DNA from: a virus
Reading direction: 5' to 3' (one strand)
IMG/VR virus record: IMGVR_UViG_3300030406_003636
Span: 1 to 63,208 of that record
Length of the DNA stretch: 63,208 nt
Below the pieces are notes generated by a model that saw nothing but the letters and a program-made list of their open reading frames with translations, searched no databases and had not been told where the DNA came from. The translations under genes and the position numbers were made by a program. Positions 18,104 to 28,700 of the stretch are shown here, piece by piece. Position 1 is the stretch's first letter. Every line of letters starts with the position of its first letter.

Positions 18104-20524
18104 ATGGCCGAAAAAGCAATAAAAGGTTATTTTCCAAGTCAAGTCGTTAGCGATTTAGAGAAGTCAAGTAATGAATATGGGCTAAAGGTAGCTAAAGCTA
18201 TTGAGCATGAATGGTTTGGTAAAGACACGGGTTTAAATAGATTTAAAACAAATCAAACTAGCTTTCATAAGTTAAGGCTATATGCAAGAGGTGAGCAGTC
18301 TGTACAAAAATATAAAGATGAATTATCTATTAATGGTGATTTATCTTATCTTAATTTAGACTGGAAGCCTGTACCTATTATACCTAAGTTTGTAGATATA
18401 GTAGTAAACGGTATAGCTGAAAGAACATATGATATAAAAGCATATTCACAAGATCCACATGGTGTTAGTAAAAGAACAGAATACATGGCGTCTATTGTTC
18501 GTGATATGCAAACAAAAGATTTAAACGAGTATGTTCAAGGTGCATTTGGTATTAATATGTTTGAAAGCGATCCAAACAATTTACCTGAAAACCAAGAAGA
18601 GCTACAACTTCATATGCAGCTTAATTATAAGCAAGCTGTAGAAATAGCAGAAGAACAAGCTATCAATACTTTATTTGAAGGTAATAAATACGAGTTAACT
18701 AAAAAACGTGTGTATTACGATTTAACTGTTTTAGGTATTGGTGCTGTTAAAAATAGCTTTAATACTTCAGAAGGTATAACTATAGACTATGTTGATCCTG
18801 CTAATTTAGTATATTCATATACAGAATCGCCTTATTTTGATGATATATATTATGCAGGCGAGGTAAAAAATATACCTATAAATGAACTTAAAAAACAATT
18901 TCCAGAACTAACAGACTCTGATCTTGAAGATATACAGCAGCAAGGTATTTATAATGATGGTTATTCAAACAGATCATCATACGAAAGAAGTAGTTTAGAT
19001 AAAAACATTGTACAAGTTTTATATTTTAATTATAAGACATACGCAAACGAAGTTTATAAAGTAAAAGAAACATCAAGTGGTGCTACTAAGATGTTACAAA
19101 AAGATGATTCATTTAATGTGCCTGAGGGTGAAGAAAGATTTAGCAGGGTGTCTAATGCTTTAGAAGTTTTATATGAAGGTGTTTTAGTTGTTGGTAGCAA
19201 AAAATTATTAAAATGGGAGCTAGCTAAAAATATGGTTAGGCCAAAGAGTGATTACACGAAAGTAAAAATGAATTATGCTGTAGTCGCTCCGCGTATGTAT
19301 AAAGGTAAAATAGAATCATTAGTTAGTAGAATAACAGGTTTTGCTGACATGATACAATTAACGCATTTAAAGCTACAGCAAGTAATGTCACGTATGGTAC
19401 CAGATGGTGTATACATGGATGCGGATGGTTTAGCAGAAGTTGATTTAGGTAATGGCACAAACTATAATCCACAAGAAGCTTTAAATATGTTCTTTCAAAC
19501 TGGTAGTGTTATTGGTAGATCATTAAACTCTGAAGGTGACATGAATCCAGGTAGAGTACCAATACAAGAAATAGCTAGTGGTAATGGTGGCGCTAAGTTA
19601 CAAAGCTTAATCAGTACGTATAATTATTATTTACAAATGATAAGAGACGTGACTGGTTTAAATGAAGCAAGAGATGGTAGTACACCAGATAAAAACGCTT
19701 TAGTAGGTGTACAAAAGTTAGCAGCAGCTAATAGTAATACAGCAACCAGGCATATATTACAAGGTGGTTTATTTTTAACTACTGAGTTAGCAGAGTGTAT
19801 ATCATTAAGAATATCAGATATACTAGAATACTCGCCAACAAAAGATGCTTTTATTCAAGCTATTGGTGCGCATAACGTAGGTACTTTAGAAGAAATGAGT
19901 ACGTTACATTTATACGACTTTGGTATATTTATTGAATTATCACCTGACGAAGAGCAAAAGCAGTTACTAGAAAACAACATACAAGTAGCATTAGCACAAA
20001 AGAATATAGAGCTTGAAGATGCTATAGATGTTAGAGAAATTAAAAATTTAAAGTTAGCTAATCAGCTTCTTAAATTAAGAAGAAAAAAGAAAATTGAAAG
20101 GGATCAAATGATCCAACAACAAAACATACAAGCTCAAGCACAAGCAAACGCGCAAGCACAGCAAGTTGCAGCACAAGCAGAAGTACAAAAACAGCAAGCG
20201 TTAACGCAAAATCAACTACAACTTGAGCAAGCTAAGTCGCAGCTTAGTACGCAAAAGCTACAAAGCGAGGCATTGTTGAAAAAAGAATTAATGAATCATG
20301 AGTTTCAAATTAATATGAGATTAAAAGAAATGGAGATTGAAGCATTAAAAACCAAAGAGTCTAACAAGGAAGATCGTAAAGATGAACGTACTAGAATACA
20401 AGCATCACAACAGTCTGAATTAATAGAGCAAAGAAAAAATAATACACCACCTAAAAAATTTGAAAGTACAAGTAATGATATACTTAGTGGTGATTTTGAT
20501 TTAGGCATGTTTGAGCCTAGATAA
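18104..20524 (+). CDS. Portal protein
   Basis: 806 residues forming the ring at one capsid vertex through which DNA passes. The N-terminal GYFPSQVVSDLEKSSNEYGLKVAKAIEHEWFG, the LNLDWKPVPIIPKFVDIVVNGIAERTYDIKAY core phrase and the central GLNEARDGSTPDKNALVGVQKLAAANSNTATRHI segment are of the type found in crAss-like and marine Bacteroidota phage portals. The last ~150 residues are a long Gln/Ala/Lys coiled coil (barrel-type crown). It starts two bases after terL. The two genes form the standard packaging pair. Confidence 0.82.
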   Translation: MAEKAIKGYFPSQVVSDLEKSSNEYGLKVAKAIEHEWFGKDTGLNRFKTNQTSFHKLRLYARGEQSVQKYKDELSINGDLSYLNLDWKPVPIIPKFVDIVVNGIAERTYDIKAYSQDPHGVSKRTEYMASIVRDMQTKDLNEYVQGAFGINMFESDPNNLPENQEELQLHMQLNYKQAVEIAEEQAINTLFEGNKYELTKKRVYYDLTVLGIGAVKNSFNTSEGITIDYVDPANLVYSYTESPYFDDIYYAGEVKNIPINELKKQFPELTDSDLEDIQQQGIYNDGYSNRSSYERSSLDKNIVQVLYFNYKTYANEVYKVKETSSGATKMLQKDDSFNVPEGEERFSRVSNALEVLYEGVLVVGSKKLLKWELAKNMVRPKSDYTKVKMNYAVVAPRMYKGKIESLVSRITGFADMIQLTHLKLQQVMSRMVPDGVYMDADGLAEVDLGNGTNYNPQEALNMFFQTGSVIGRSLNSEGDMNPGRVPIQEIASGNGGAKLQSLISTYNYYLQMIRDVTGLNEARDGSTPDKNALVGVQKLAAANSNTATRHILQGGLFLTTELAECISLRISDILEYSPTKDAFIQAIGAHNVGTLEEMSTLHLYDFGIFIELSPDEEQKQLLENNIQVALAQKNIELEDAIDVREIKNLKLANQLLKLRRKKKIERDQMIQQQNIQAQAQANAQAQQVAAQAEVQKQQALTQNQLQLEQAKSQLSTQKLQSEALLKKELMNHEFQINMRLKEMEIEALKTKESNKEDRKDERTRIQASQQSELIEQRKNNTPPKKFESTSNDILSGDFDLGMFEPR

Positions 20525-20549
20525 TTGTTTAATTTTATAATATTATATT

Positions 20550-21767
20550 ATGGCAGATAAAAATGTAAAGACAAATGAAGAGGTTGTCGAACAAGTTGAA
20601 GAGACTAAAGAGCAACCTACTAAAGATGAAAAGGTTACATTTAAAGTAAAGCCTCGTATTAAAAAAAATACAGACGAGGTGCTAAAGGTAGATTTAAGAA
20701 AAAAACCTGAGCAAGAAGAAAATGTAGCTGAAGAAAAAGTTGAAGAAGCTACTGAAGAAAAAGTAGAAGAACAAACTGAAGCTGTTTTAGAAGAAATAAA
20801 AGATGAAACAGAAACTACTGAAGAGCAGGAAGAAAAACCTGTTATTGAAGAAGTAACTGAAGAAGAAAATAAAACAGAAACACAAGAAGAAAATGTAGAA
20901 ACAGTTGAGCAAACTGAGCAAACGCCAGAGCAACCAGCTGTTGAATTACCAGAAAACGTGGATAAACTAGTAAAGTTTATGGAAGAAACTGGTGGCGACA
21001 TTGAGGATTACGTAAAGCTAAATGCTGATTATAGTAAGTACGATGATCAAGCTATGCTTAGAGAATATTACAGGCAGACAAAACCTCATTTAACATCATC
21101 TGAAATAGATTTTTTAATTGAAGATGATTTTACATACGATGAAGAGGTTGATGATCCAAAAGATGTTAAAAGAAAGAAATTGGCTTTCAAAGAGCAAGTT
21201 GCTTCTGCCAGAGGCCATATGGATAAATTAAAATCCAGTTACTATGCGGAAATTAAGAGCGGGGTTAAGTTAACTCCAGAACAACAAAAGGCTGTTGATT
21301 TCTTTAATAGATATAACAACGAGAAGCAAGAGAGTGATAAACTCCTTAATGAACAACAACAAACTTTTCAAAATAAAACTAACGAATTATTTAAATCTGA
21401 TTTTAAAGGTTTTGAATATAATGTTGGTGATAAGAGATACAGGTTTAATGTTAAAAATGCTGAAGAGGTAAAAACACAACAGAGTGATATAAACAATTTT
21501 GTTAAACGTTTTGTTGATAAAAAAAATATGATGAGTGATGCTAGTGGTTATCATAAGTCATTATTTACCGCAATGAATGCTGATGCTGTAGCTAATCATT
21601 TTTATGAGCAAGGTAAAGCAGACGGTATTAAACAAAGCATGGCTAACGCTAAAAATGTAGATATGACACCAAGAACAGCAGCACAAGATGTTGAAGCTGG
21701 TGGAATAAAAGTTAGGGCAATAAGCGGTGATAACAACTCAAGACTTCGAGTTAAAGTACGTAAATAA
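20550..21767 (+). CDS. Putative scaffolding protein
   Basis: 405 residues. The first ~130 are extremely Glu/Lys/Thr-rich (repeats of EEKVEEATEEKVEEQTEAV type) and disordered; the remainder is helical (KFMEETGGDIEDYVKLNADYSKYDDQAMLREYYRQTKPHLTSSEIDFLIEDDFTYDEEVDDPKDVKRKKLAFKEQVASARGHMDKLKSSY). This composition between portal and major capsid protein is the standard profile of a procapsid scaffold. A C-terminal basic end (VRAISGDNNSRLRVKVRK) could bind the capsid protein. The antisense frame is open only because of the repetitive codons. Confidence 0.75.
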   Translation: MADKNVKTNEEVVEQVEETKEQPTKDEKVTFKVKPRIKKNTDEVLKVDLRKKPEQEENVAEEKVEEATEEKVEEQTEAVLEEIKDETETTEEQEEKPVIEEVTEEENKTETQEENVETVEQTEQTPEQPAVELPENVDKLVKFMEETGGDIEDYVKLNADYSKYDDQAMLREYYRQTKPHLTSSEIDFLIEDDFTYDEEVDDPKDVKRKKLAFKEQVASARGHMDKLKSSYYAEIKSGVKLTPEQQKAVDFFNRYNNEKQESDKLLNEQQQTFQNKTNELFKSDFKGFEYNVGDKRYRFNVKNAEEVKTQQSDINNFVKRFVDKKNMMSDASGYHKSLFTAMNADAVANHFYEQGKADGIKQSMANAKNVDMTPRTAAQDVEAGGIKVRAISGDNNSRLRVKVRK

Positions 21768-21794
21768 GTTTAACAATTTTAAATTAATTAAAAA

Positions 21795-23198
21795 ATGGCA
21801 GTAATAACTCCAAGTGCTGGTGCGAATTTAAATTCTGTACCTGCACCGGTAAAACAAACGCTATCATCAAATTATATAGACTTTACTGCGTCTGGCACAG
21901 CAGGTTGGGCACAGCAATATTTACCTGATTTGATAGAAGCGGAAGCTGAGGTATTCGGAAAAAGAACTATCTCTGGCTTTTTAGAAATGGTCGGCGCTGA
22001 AGAAGCAATGACATCAGACCAAGTAATTTGGTCAGAGCAAGGTAGATTACACATCTCTCTTTCTGCGACTGTAGCAAATGCAAGCATTAACAAAATTGAG
22101 TTTGCAGGTGGTGTATCGCATCAAATTAGAGTTGGTGATACTATACTAGTACACAAAGCAGCTAAAACAGTAAAATGTTTTGTGTCTGCACTTTCACCTG
22201 ATGGTGGAAATACAATTACAGCGCTTCCTTACTCAATCGAAAACTTAGCAACAGGTTCAGCTTTCGCTAATGCTGACGATGTAACTATATTAGTTTACGG
22301 TTCTGAGTTTGCAAAAGGTGTAGCTGGTAGAACTGAAGCTATAACTCCTTCATTCAAATCATTTACTAACAAACCAATCATCATTAAAGATATGTATCAG
22401 GTTTCAGGATCTGACGCTTCTCAAGTAGGTTGGGTTGAAGTAACTGGCGAAGATGGACAAAATGGTTTCTTATGGTATCTAAAAGCAGAAGGTGACACAA
22501 GATCAAGATTTACTGATTACTTAGAAATGTCACTAGTAGAAGCTGAGAAAAAAGATTCTACAGCAGCGGCTGGTGTACCTGATGGTACTGAAGGTTTATT
22601 TGCAGCTATAGAAGATAGAGGTCATACTACAACTGGTATTGACGGAAACACTGCAGCTGAAGATTTAGATGACTTTGATGAAATACTCAAAAAGTTTGAT
22701 ACACAAGGAGCAATCGAAGAAAACATGTTATATGTTAACAGAAAAGTATCATTAAGTATTGATGATATGTTAGCAGCTCAGAACTCATATGGTTCTGGTG
22801 GTACTTCTTACGGGGTATTTAACAACTCTGAAGATATGGCTCTTAATTTAGGATTTACAGGATTTAGAAGAGGTTCTTATGACTTCTATAAGCAAGACTG
22901 GAAATACTTAAATGATCAAGGTACAAGAGGTGCTTTTGGTGATAACGACATAAGAGGTGTTATTATTCCAGCTGGTACTTCATCTGTTTATGATGAAACA
23001 CTAGGTAGGAATTTAACAAGACCTTTCTTACACGTTAGATACAGAGCTTCTCAAGCTGATGACAGAAGGATGAAAACTTGGATCGTTGGTTCAGTAGGTG
23101 GAAACATCACAACTGATATTGACAAGATGGAAGTACATTATCTATCTGAAAGATGCTTAGTTGTACAAGGAGCAAATAACTTTATGTTATTGAACTAA
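21795..23198 (+). CDS. Major capsid protein
   Basis: 467 residues, the main shell protein, presumably HK97 fold. It follows the scaffold with an AATTAATTAAAAA-ATG leader. Recognisable phrases are WAQQYLPDLIEAEAEVFGKRTISGFLEMVGAEEAMTSDQVIWSEQG, EGLFAAIEDRGHTT and the ending MEVHYLSERCLVVQGANNFMLLN, which recur in capsid proteins of marine Bacteroidota phages. A strong terminator directly downstream fits a highly expressed gene. Codon usage is slightly richer in C-ending codons than its neighbours (for example TTC, AAC), also as expected for high expression. Confidence 0.88.
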   Translation: MAVITPSAGANLNSVPAPVKQTLSSNYIDFTASGTAGWAQQYLPDLIEAEAEVFGKRTISGFLEMVGAEEAMTSDQVIWSEQGRLHISLSATVANASINKIEFAGGVSHQIRVGDTILVHKAAKTVKCFVSALSPDGGNTITALPYSIENLATGSAFANADDVTILVYGSEFAKGVAGRTEAITPSFKSFTNKPIIIKDMYQVSGSDASQVGWVEVTGEDGQNGFLWYLKAEGDTRSRFTDYLEMSLVEAEKKDSTAAAGVPDGTEGLFAAIEDRGHTTTGIDGNTAAEDLDDFDEILKKFDTQGAIEENMLYVNRKVSLSIDDMLAAQNSYGSGGTSYGVFNNSEDMALNLGFTGFRRGSYDFYKQDWKYLNDQGTRGAFGDNDIRGVIIPAGTSSVYDETLGRNLTRPFLHVRYRASQADDRRMKTWIVGSVGGNITTDIDKMEVHYLSERCLVVQGANNFMLLN

Positions 23199-23214
23199 TA
23201 CATTATAAAAGAGT

Positions 23215-23248
23215 TAGGCGCTACGGCGCCTAGCCCTTTTTATTTTTT
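23215..23248 (+). terminator. Intrinsic terminator after the capsid gene
   Basis: TAGGCGC (23215-23221), loop TACG, GCGCCTA (23226-23232): a perfect 7-bp stem closed by a C(UACG)G tetraloop of the very stable UNCG class. It is followed by GCCC and the T-rich run TTTTTATTTTTT. It lies 17 bases after the capsid stop codon and would cut or reduce read-through into the 23270 gene. It may also protect the capsid mRNA 3' end. Confidence 0.85.
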
Positions 23249-23269
23249 AATATTTAATTTTATTATATC

Positions 23270-24010
23270 ATGAAAAAAACAAAAAACAATTGGGAGATAA
23301 AAGACAGAGTATACTTTTTGCGTGACGGTCGATCTCCATTAACATGTACAATTAAAGGTAAAGGTATATATTGGTTTGACGAAGAAAAAGGATACGAAAG
23401 AGAACTTAAGTATGCTGTAAATCAAAAAACACCGTTTGTAGATGAATTTAAAGGTGACGCAAGACTTGGCCATATAGTATTTGAAGACGGTGTACTTAAT
23501 GTGCCAAAAGAAAAACAAACTTTACAACAGCTATTATCTATGTATCATCCAGATAATGGTATTGTATACGAAGAGTTTGATGCAGTTCAAGAAGCTACTG
23601 ATGATTTAGTAGATATTGAAATGGAAATAGAAGCTTTAAATATAGCTAAAGATTTAGATGTTGATCACGCTGAAGCTATATTAAGAGTTGAACAAGGAAG
23701 TGAAGTTAGTAACATGACTTCAAGAGAATTAAAAAGAGATGTTTTGGTTTTTGCTAAAAAAAATCCAAAGCTATTTATGAATCTTGTAAATGATGATAAT
23801 GTTGAAGTTAGAAACTTTGGTATTAAAGCTGTTGAAGCTGATATATTAAGATTATCTAATGATCAAAGAACATTTACTTGGGCTAGTAACAAAAGAAAAG
23901 TAATGACAGTTCCGTTTGACGAACATCCTTACTCAGCACTAGCAGCCTTCTTTAAAACAGATGAAGGTTTAGAAGTTTATAAGAACATAGAAAAAAGATT
24001 AAAAAAATAA
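23270..24010 (+). CDS. Hypothetical virion assembly protein
   Basis: 246 residues, mixed beta N terminus (NNWEIKDRVYFLRDGRSPLTCTIKGKGIYWFDEEKGYERELKYAVNQKTPFVDEFKGDARLGHIVFEDGVLNVP) and a helical C-terminal part. Motifs of a known enzyme are not visible. It lies between the capsid protein and the adaptor genes, flanked by a terminator and a long hairpin, so its expression is set apart. Probably a head completion or accessory capsid protein; unproven. Confidence 0.6.
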   Translation: MKKTKNNWEIKDRVYFLRDGRSPLTCTIKGKGIYWFDEEKGYERELKYAVNQKTPFVDEFKGDARLGHIVFEDGVLNVPKEKQTLQQLLSMYHPDNGIVYEEFDAVQEATDDLVDIEMEIEALNIAKDLDVDHAEAILRVEQGSEVSNMTSRELKRDVLVFAKKNPKLFMNLVNDDNVEVRNFGIKAVEADILRLSNDQRTFTWASNKRKVMTVPFDEHPYSALAAFFKTDEGLEVYKNIEKRLKK

Positions 24011-24016
24011 TCACCT

Positions 24017-24053
24017 TATAGAGTAGTCACTCTATATGAGTGGCTACACTATA
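24017..24053. promoter_or_regulatory. Long imperfect hairpin between 23270 gene and ring gene
   Basis: Arms 24017-24032 and 24038-24053, 16 bp with one A-A mismatch and one G-T wobble, loop TATAT. The left arm alone can also form a smaller perfect hairpin (ATAGAGT / ACTCTAT around AGTC). There is no T-run after it, so a simple intrinsic terminator is unlikely; an RNase III-type processing site or a protein-binding dyad are possibilities. It stands 13 bases before the ATG at 24066. Confidence 0.6.
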
Positions 24054-24065
24054 TAAAAAGAAATT

Positions 24066-24782
24066 ATGGCAGTATTAATAGATACAGTATATCAAAGGGT
24101 TTTATCAATTGCTAATAAAGAGCAGAGAGGTTATATAACACCTCAAGAGTTTAACTTGTTAGCCAACCAAGCGCAAATGGAAATATTTGAGCAATACTTT
24201 TATGATTTAAATCAGTTCAGCAGACTGCCAGGTAACGAAACAAAACACGCTGATATGGTAGATATACTAGAAGAAAAAATATCTATATTTGAAAAGTTTA
24301 GACAAGATGTTGGTATGGGATCAGGTGGTGTAGGAGATTTAACAAACACCGGCGCTAACGATATATATAGATTAGGTGTTGTGAGTTACAATAACTCTGG
24401 TCAGTATATTGAAATAGAACACGTTAATCAAAATGAATTAAACAATTATATTAATTCACCATTAACAGCACCAACAACGTCAAGACCTATTTATATTAAA
24501 ACATCTGAAACAGCGATACAAGTTTACCCAACAACAATAACTAGTGGCGTAACGTGTAACTTCATAGCAAGACCCGCTGATGTAGTTTGGAATTTTACTA
24601 CAGTATTAGGTGAAGCTTTACACAACTCTAACGGCACGGTTAATTTTCAATTGCATGAATCAGACGAAACTACGTTAGTACAAAAGATATTACAGTTAGC
24701 TGGTATAACTATTAAAGACCCTGGTTTATATCAATTAACTGATAAAGAAGAAAACGAAACAACTCAACAAGAAAAATTATAA
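24066..24782 (+). CDS. Head-tail connector / ring protein
   Basis: 238 residues beginning MAVLIDTVYQRVLSIANKEQRGYITPQEFNLLANQAQMEIFEQYFYDLNQF, a phrase that recurs widely in phages of marine Bacteroidota and crAss-like phages, where proteins at this position are connector ring components. The C-terminal part is acidic (QLTDKEENETTQQEKL). It precedes the adaptor gene by 3 bases. Assignment to a particular ring position cannot be made from the sequence. Confidence 0.65.
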   Translation: MAVLIDTVYQRVLSIANKEQRGYITPQEFNLLANQAQMEIFEQYFYDLNQFSRLPGNETKHADMVDILEEKISIFEKFRQDVGMGSGGVGDLTNTGANDIYRLGVVSYNNSGQYIEIEHVNQNELNNYINSPLTAPTTSRPIYIKTSETAIQVYPTTITSGVTCNFIARPADVVWNFTTVLGEALHNSNGTVNFQLHESDETTLVQKILQLAGITIKDPGLYQLTDKEENETTQQEKL

Positions 24783-24785
24783 TAG

Positions 24786-25694
24786 ATGGCTTTATTCACG
24801 GGAACACAACAGTCTTATTATCAAGGTGCTGATAACAATTTTAATACGTCAGACGATTTAAATACGTATGGTAACTATCAGTTTATTAACATCAAAGATT
24901 TAATAACAAACTTTATTATTACATATGTTGGTGAAGGTAAAATAATAAGTAAAGTTAAAAGGCCTGATGTTGCTTTTCACGCGCAAAGAGCTTTGCAAGA
25001 GCTTAGTTATGATACTTTAAAATCAATTAAAACACAAGAGGTTGAAGTTGGCTCTAATTTAAATTTACCACTACCACACGATTATGTTAACTATGTTAAG
25101 ATATGTTATGTTGATGATAATGGTATAGAAAATATTTTGTATAAGTCAAGAAAAACTAGTAATCCAAGAGCTTTATCGCAAGACTCTAGTTTTAATTATC
25201 AGTTTGATAGTGATGGTAATTTAACTGAAGCATCAGATTCAAACTCTTGGCTGCGTTATAAAGAGAGTTCTAACGTTGATAGCGGTGATACAAACAATGA
25301 AGATGAGCCAGGTGCTTTATTAAATGAAGGTGGTAGATATGGTTTAGAGCCTGAGTTTGCACAAAGCAATGGTATATTTTATATTGATGATAGCCGTGGT
25401 AGAATACATTTTAGTTCTAATATGTTAGAAAAAACAATATTGATAAAATATATAAGTGATAGTTTAGCTACTGAAGGTGAAATGCAAGTACATAAGTTTG
25501 CAGAAGAAGCAGTATATAAATTTATAGCACACGCTATTTTAGCTAGTCGTGCTAATACACCTGAATATTTAGTTGCAAGATTTAAAAAAGAAAAGTTTGC
25601 AGAAATAAGGAAAGCAAAAATAAGATTATCAAATATTAAATCTGAAGAGCTAGTTCAGGTAATGAGAGGTAAGTCGAAACGAATTAAACACTAA
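24786..25694 (+). CDS. Tail adaptor, tubular-A-like protein
   Basis: 302 residues. The segment INIKDLITNFIITYVGEGKIISKVKRPDVAFHAQRALQELSYDTLKSIKTQEVEVGSNLNLPLPHDYVNYVKICYVDDNGIE (about 25-115) resembles the gp11-like or adaptor proteins of T7-type and marine podoviruses: a helical bundle followed by LPLPxDYVNYV. The C-terminal part is helical and basic (LVARFKKEKFAEIRKAKIRLSNIKSEELVQVMRGKSKRIKH). It lies between the ring protein and the giant tail protein, the expected position for the adaptor. Confidence 0.65.
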   Translation: MALFTGTQQSYYQGADNNFNTSDDLNTYGNYQFINIKDLITNFIITYVGEGKIISKVKRPDVAFHAQRALQELSYDTLKSIKTQEVEVGSNLNLPLPHDYVNYVKICYVDDNGIENILYKSRKTSNPRALSQDSSFNYQFDSDGNLTEASDSNSWLRYKESSNVDSGDTNNEDEPGALLNEGGRYGLEPEFAQSNGIFYIDDSRGRIHFSSNMLEKTILIKYISDSLATEGEMQVHKFAEEAVYKFIAHAILASRANTPEYLVARFKKEKFAEIRKAKIRLSNIKSEELVQVMRGKSKRIKH

Positions 25695-25701
25695 GTAACA
25701 C

Positions 25702-28700
25702 ATGGCGGAGTTGAAGCGTAATTTCACATCAAGTCGTATGAATAAAGACCTTGATGAAAGGTTAGTGCCTAATGGCGAGTATAGAGATGCGTTAAACATT
25801 AGTATCTCAACTTCAGAATCATCTGACGAAGGTTCAGTTGAAAGTATAAAAGGTAATTCAAGAATAGGTATTCAAGCTCAAGATAGAAGCTTCACACAAA
25901 CATTAGGTATTACTGGTCAAAAATGTATAGGAACTGTCAGAGATGAAGAACAAAATAAAATTTATTGGTTTATATCTGGTACAAACGTTGATGCTATAGC
26001 TGAGTATGACGAAAATACAAATAGTGTGGCTTCTGTTTTTACAGATCTTTTTAATTTTACAACATCAGCAAACTACACAAATTCGCCATCAAACACAATT
26101 ACATTTAATACAGCACAGCCTAATATAAAAGTAGGTGCTGCTATCAGCGGTACTAATGTGATAAGTGGCACTACTGTAGCTAGCATATCAGCAGATAACA
26201 AAACAATAACACTTTCTAACAGCGGCCCAGCTACAATATCTGGAGCATTATCTATTGTAAATCCAAGGGCATTAAACTTCTCGCCTAGTATGTTTATAAC
26301 TGCTGCTAATATATTAGATGGTATATTATATTTTACCGATAATATTAATGAGCCAAAACAAATTGACATTAATAAAAGCAAACTTGGCACACCGGGTTTC
26401 TCCTCGTCAACTATACTAAGAGTAAAATCACAGCCACAAGATGCTGCTCTAAAAGAACATATCACGTTAATTAAAAAATCACCATTAAACGCCCCTAATA
26501 TTACAATGTCTAACAGTTTACGCGGTGGTATTGTAAACTCAACTTTTACTTCTGCGTCAAACTTTTTTGGTGATACTAACGGATCAAAAGCGCCAGGCAC
26601 AGAGCTAGGTGATATAATATTTTCGCCAAAACCAAGCTTTGAGGTTGGTGATAATTTAAAGTTTACTCACTCAGCCGTTGAAGAGGCTGGCGGTGAAACA
26701 ATTTTATACGAAGTTCGTGTTGTATTAACTAGCTTAGAAAGTGAGTCAGCTGTTGCAAAAACATTTAAATCAAAAATATTAAGTATAACTGATGACGTTA
26801 TACATAGCGCTAACGTACAGTGGGACGTAGCATTAGAACAAAAAGATCCATTTTTTGAGTTAGTTTTTCCAAGGTTTGCATACAGATGGAAATATGAAAA
26901 TGGTCAATACTCTGCTTTTTCACCATTTAGTGAGGTTGCTTTTTTACCTGACGAGGTTAACGGCTATAAGTTTGATTCAAAAAGCGGATTTAACAAAGCT
27001 ATGGTTAACACTGTAAGAAAAATAACGTTAAGCACTTTTGACACAAAGCCAAAAGATGCAGTTGAAGTTGATGTGTTATTTAAACAATCAAACAATACTA
27101 ACGTGTATACCGTTAAAACTTTAAAAAATAACGAAGATACAATTGACATTACGTCAGAGCAAATATATGCTACAGTACCATCTAATCAATTAATAAGACC
27201 ATATGATAATGTGCCTAGAAAAGCGCTAAGCCAAGACGTTGTAGGTAATAGATTAGTTTTTGGTAACTATATACAAAATTATAATATTGAAGACGAGCAA
27301 ACTGATGATGGTAAAATTAGTTCTACCGTTGCGTTTCAAACAAACGTTTTATCAAATAAAATAACAGAAAACACACCAACCAAATCGTTAAAGGCAATAC
27401 GTAAATATCAGCTTGGTGTTATATATTTAGACGAGTTTGGTAGACACACGCCTGTTTTTTCTGACGATACTGGTGTTATAACAATTGATCAAATACAGTC
27501 AAATACAGCCAATAAAATTGAAGCTAAAATAACAACACCAGCTCCATCCTGGGCAACACATTATAGATATTATATTAAAGAGCCTTCTAATGAATATTAC
27601 AACTTAGCATTAGATAGATACTACGAAGCAGAAGACGGTAACGTATGGCTTAGTTTTTCATCAGCTGATAGAAACAAAGTAGATAACGAAACGTTTTTAA
27701 TATTAAAAAAGAAACATACAGAAAATGTAAGTGTTTTTAATACTAGTGGTGGAACTGTAAAGTATAAAATACTTGATATAGCTAATGAAGCACCAACATT
27801 TATAAAACAAAAGAAAACATCGTTAGGTAAAATTACTACGCAGTTCGGTGAAAACTCAAATGCAGCTGAAGGTTTTCCACAAAAAGGATTTTTATCATTT
27901 AAGGTTAAAGGATCTGAGATAAATGTTTTAAAAGATTTAAACACAACTTCTGTAACTGATAAGTATATACGTATATCAACTAGTTCAAACGCATCAGAGT
28001 TATATCAGTTAAGCAGCATAAATGTTAATGACGCAGGTACTACTGGAGACTTAACAGAAGCTGCGGATACTTGGACGTTTAACATAGCTGAAGCTTTTGG
28101 TAGCGATATAGATTTTGTAGGAACAGGAACGAGTAAAACAGCTGGCTTATCATTAGAGGTATTACAAGAAGAGATAGACGAAAATAACCCTGAGTTTGTT
28201 GGTAGGTTTTTTGTTAAAGTACCTAGAGACGCAACACTTGATAAAAGTATTTTAACTAAAGCTGTTGATAGAGTATATAAAGTTAAAAACGCGCAAAACA
28301 TATTTAAAATAGATACGCAACATGACACTAAAGCAGATTTTTCAGATACTCAGCTTTTTGCTATTGATAAGTCTGGTGGATTTGATGAAGATAAAAACGC
28401 TTTAGCTGTAGGTAAAGGTGCTCAAGCAGGTAAAAAAACAATACAACTACGTTTAATAGGTATTGGTCCTGATAAAGAGCCACACACGTTGTTTCCAAAC
28501 GTTGTAAATTTAACTGCTAACGCGCAGCTAGACGGACAATTACGTGCTCCTGGTACTCTATTACGTTGGAGGTCAGATGGTTCAACAGATAACGTCTATG
28601 AGATTATAAGCTCATCACCTATCAAAGTGTTTAACTATGGTACAGGCCCTATTAGGCGTAAGAAAGCCGACAACAAAGGTATAAGATATACAATAACGTT

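Noticed and set aside
20543-21001. Ser/Cys/Val-rich 152-residue frame on the minus strand
   Set aside because: It is the antisense of the Glu/Lys-rich scaffold repeats; GAA codons read backwards give TTC/Ser-rich frames. No start context, no family.
26073-26600. 175-residue frame on the minus strand inside the giant tail gene
   Set aside because: Antisense to a well-supported gene, no recognisable domain and no regulatory signals.
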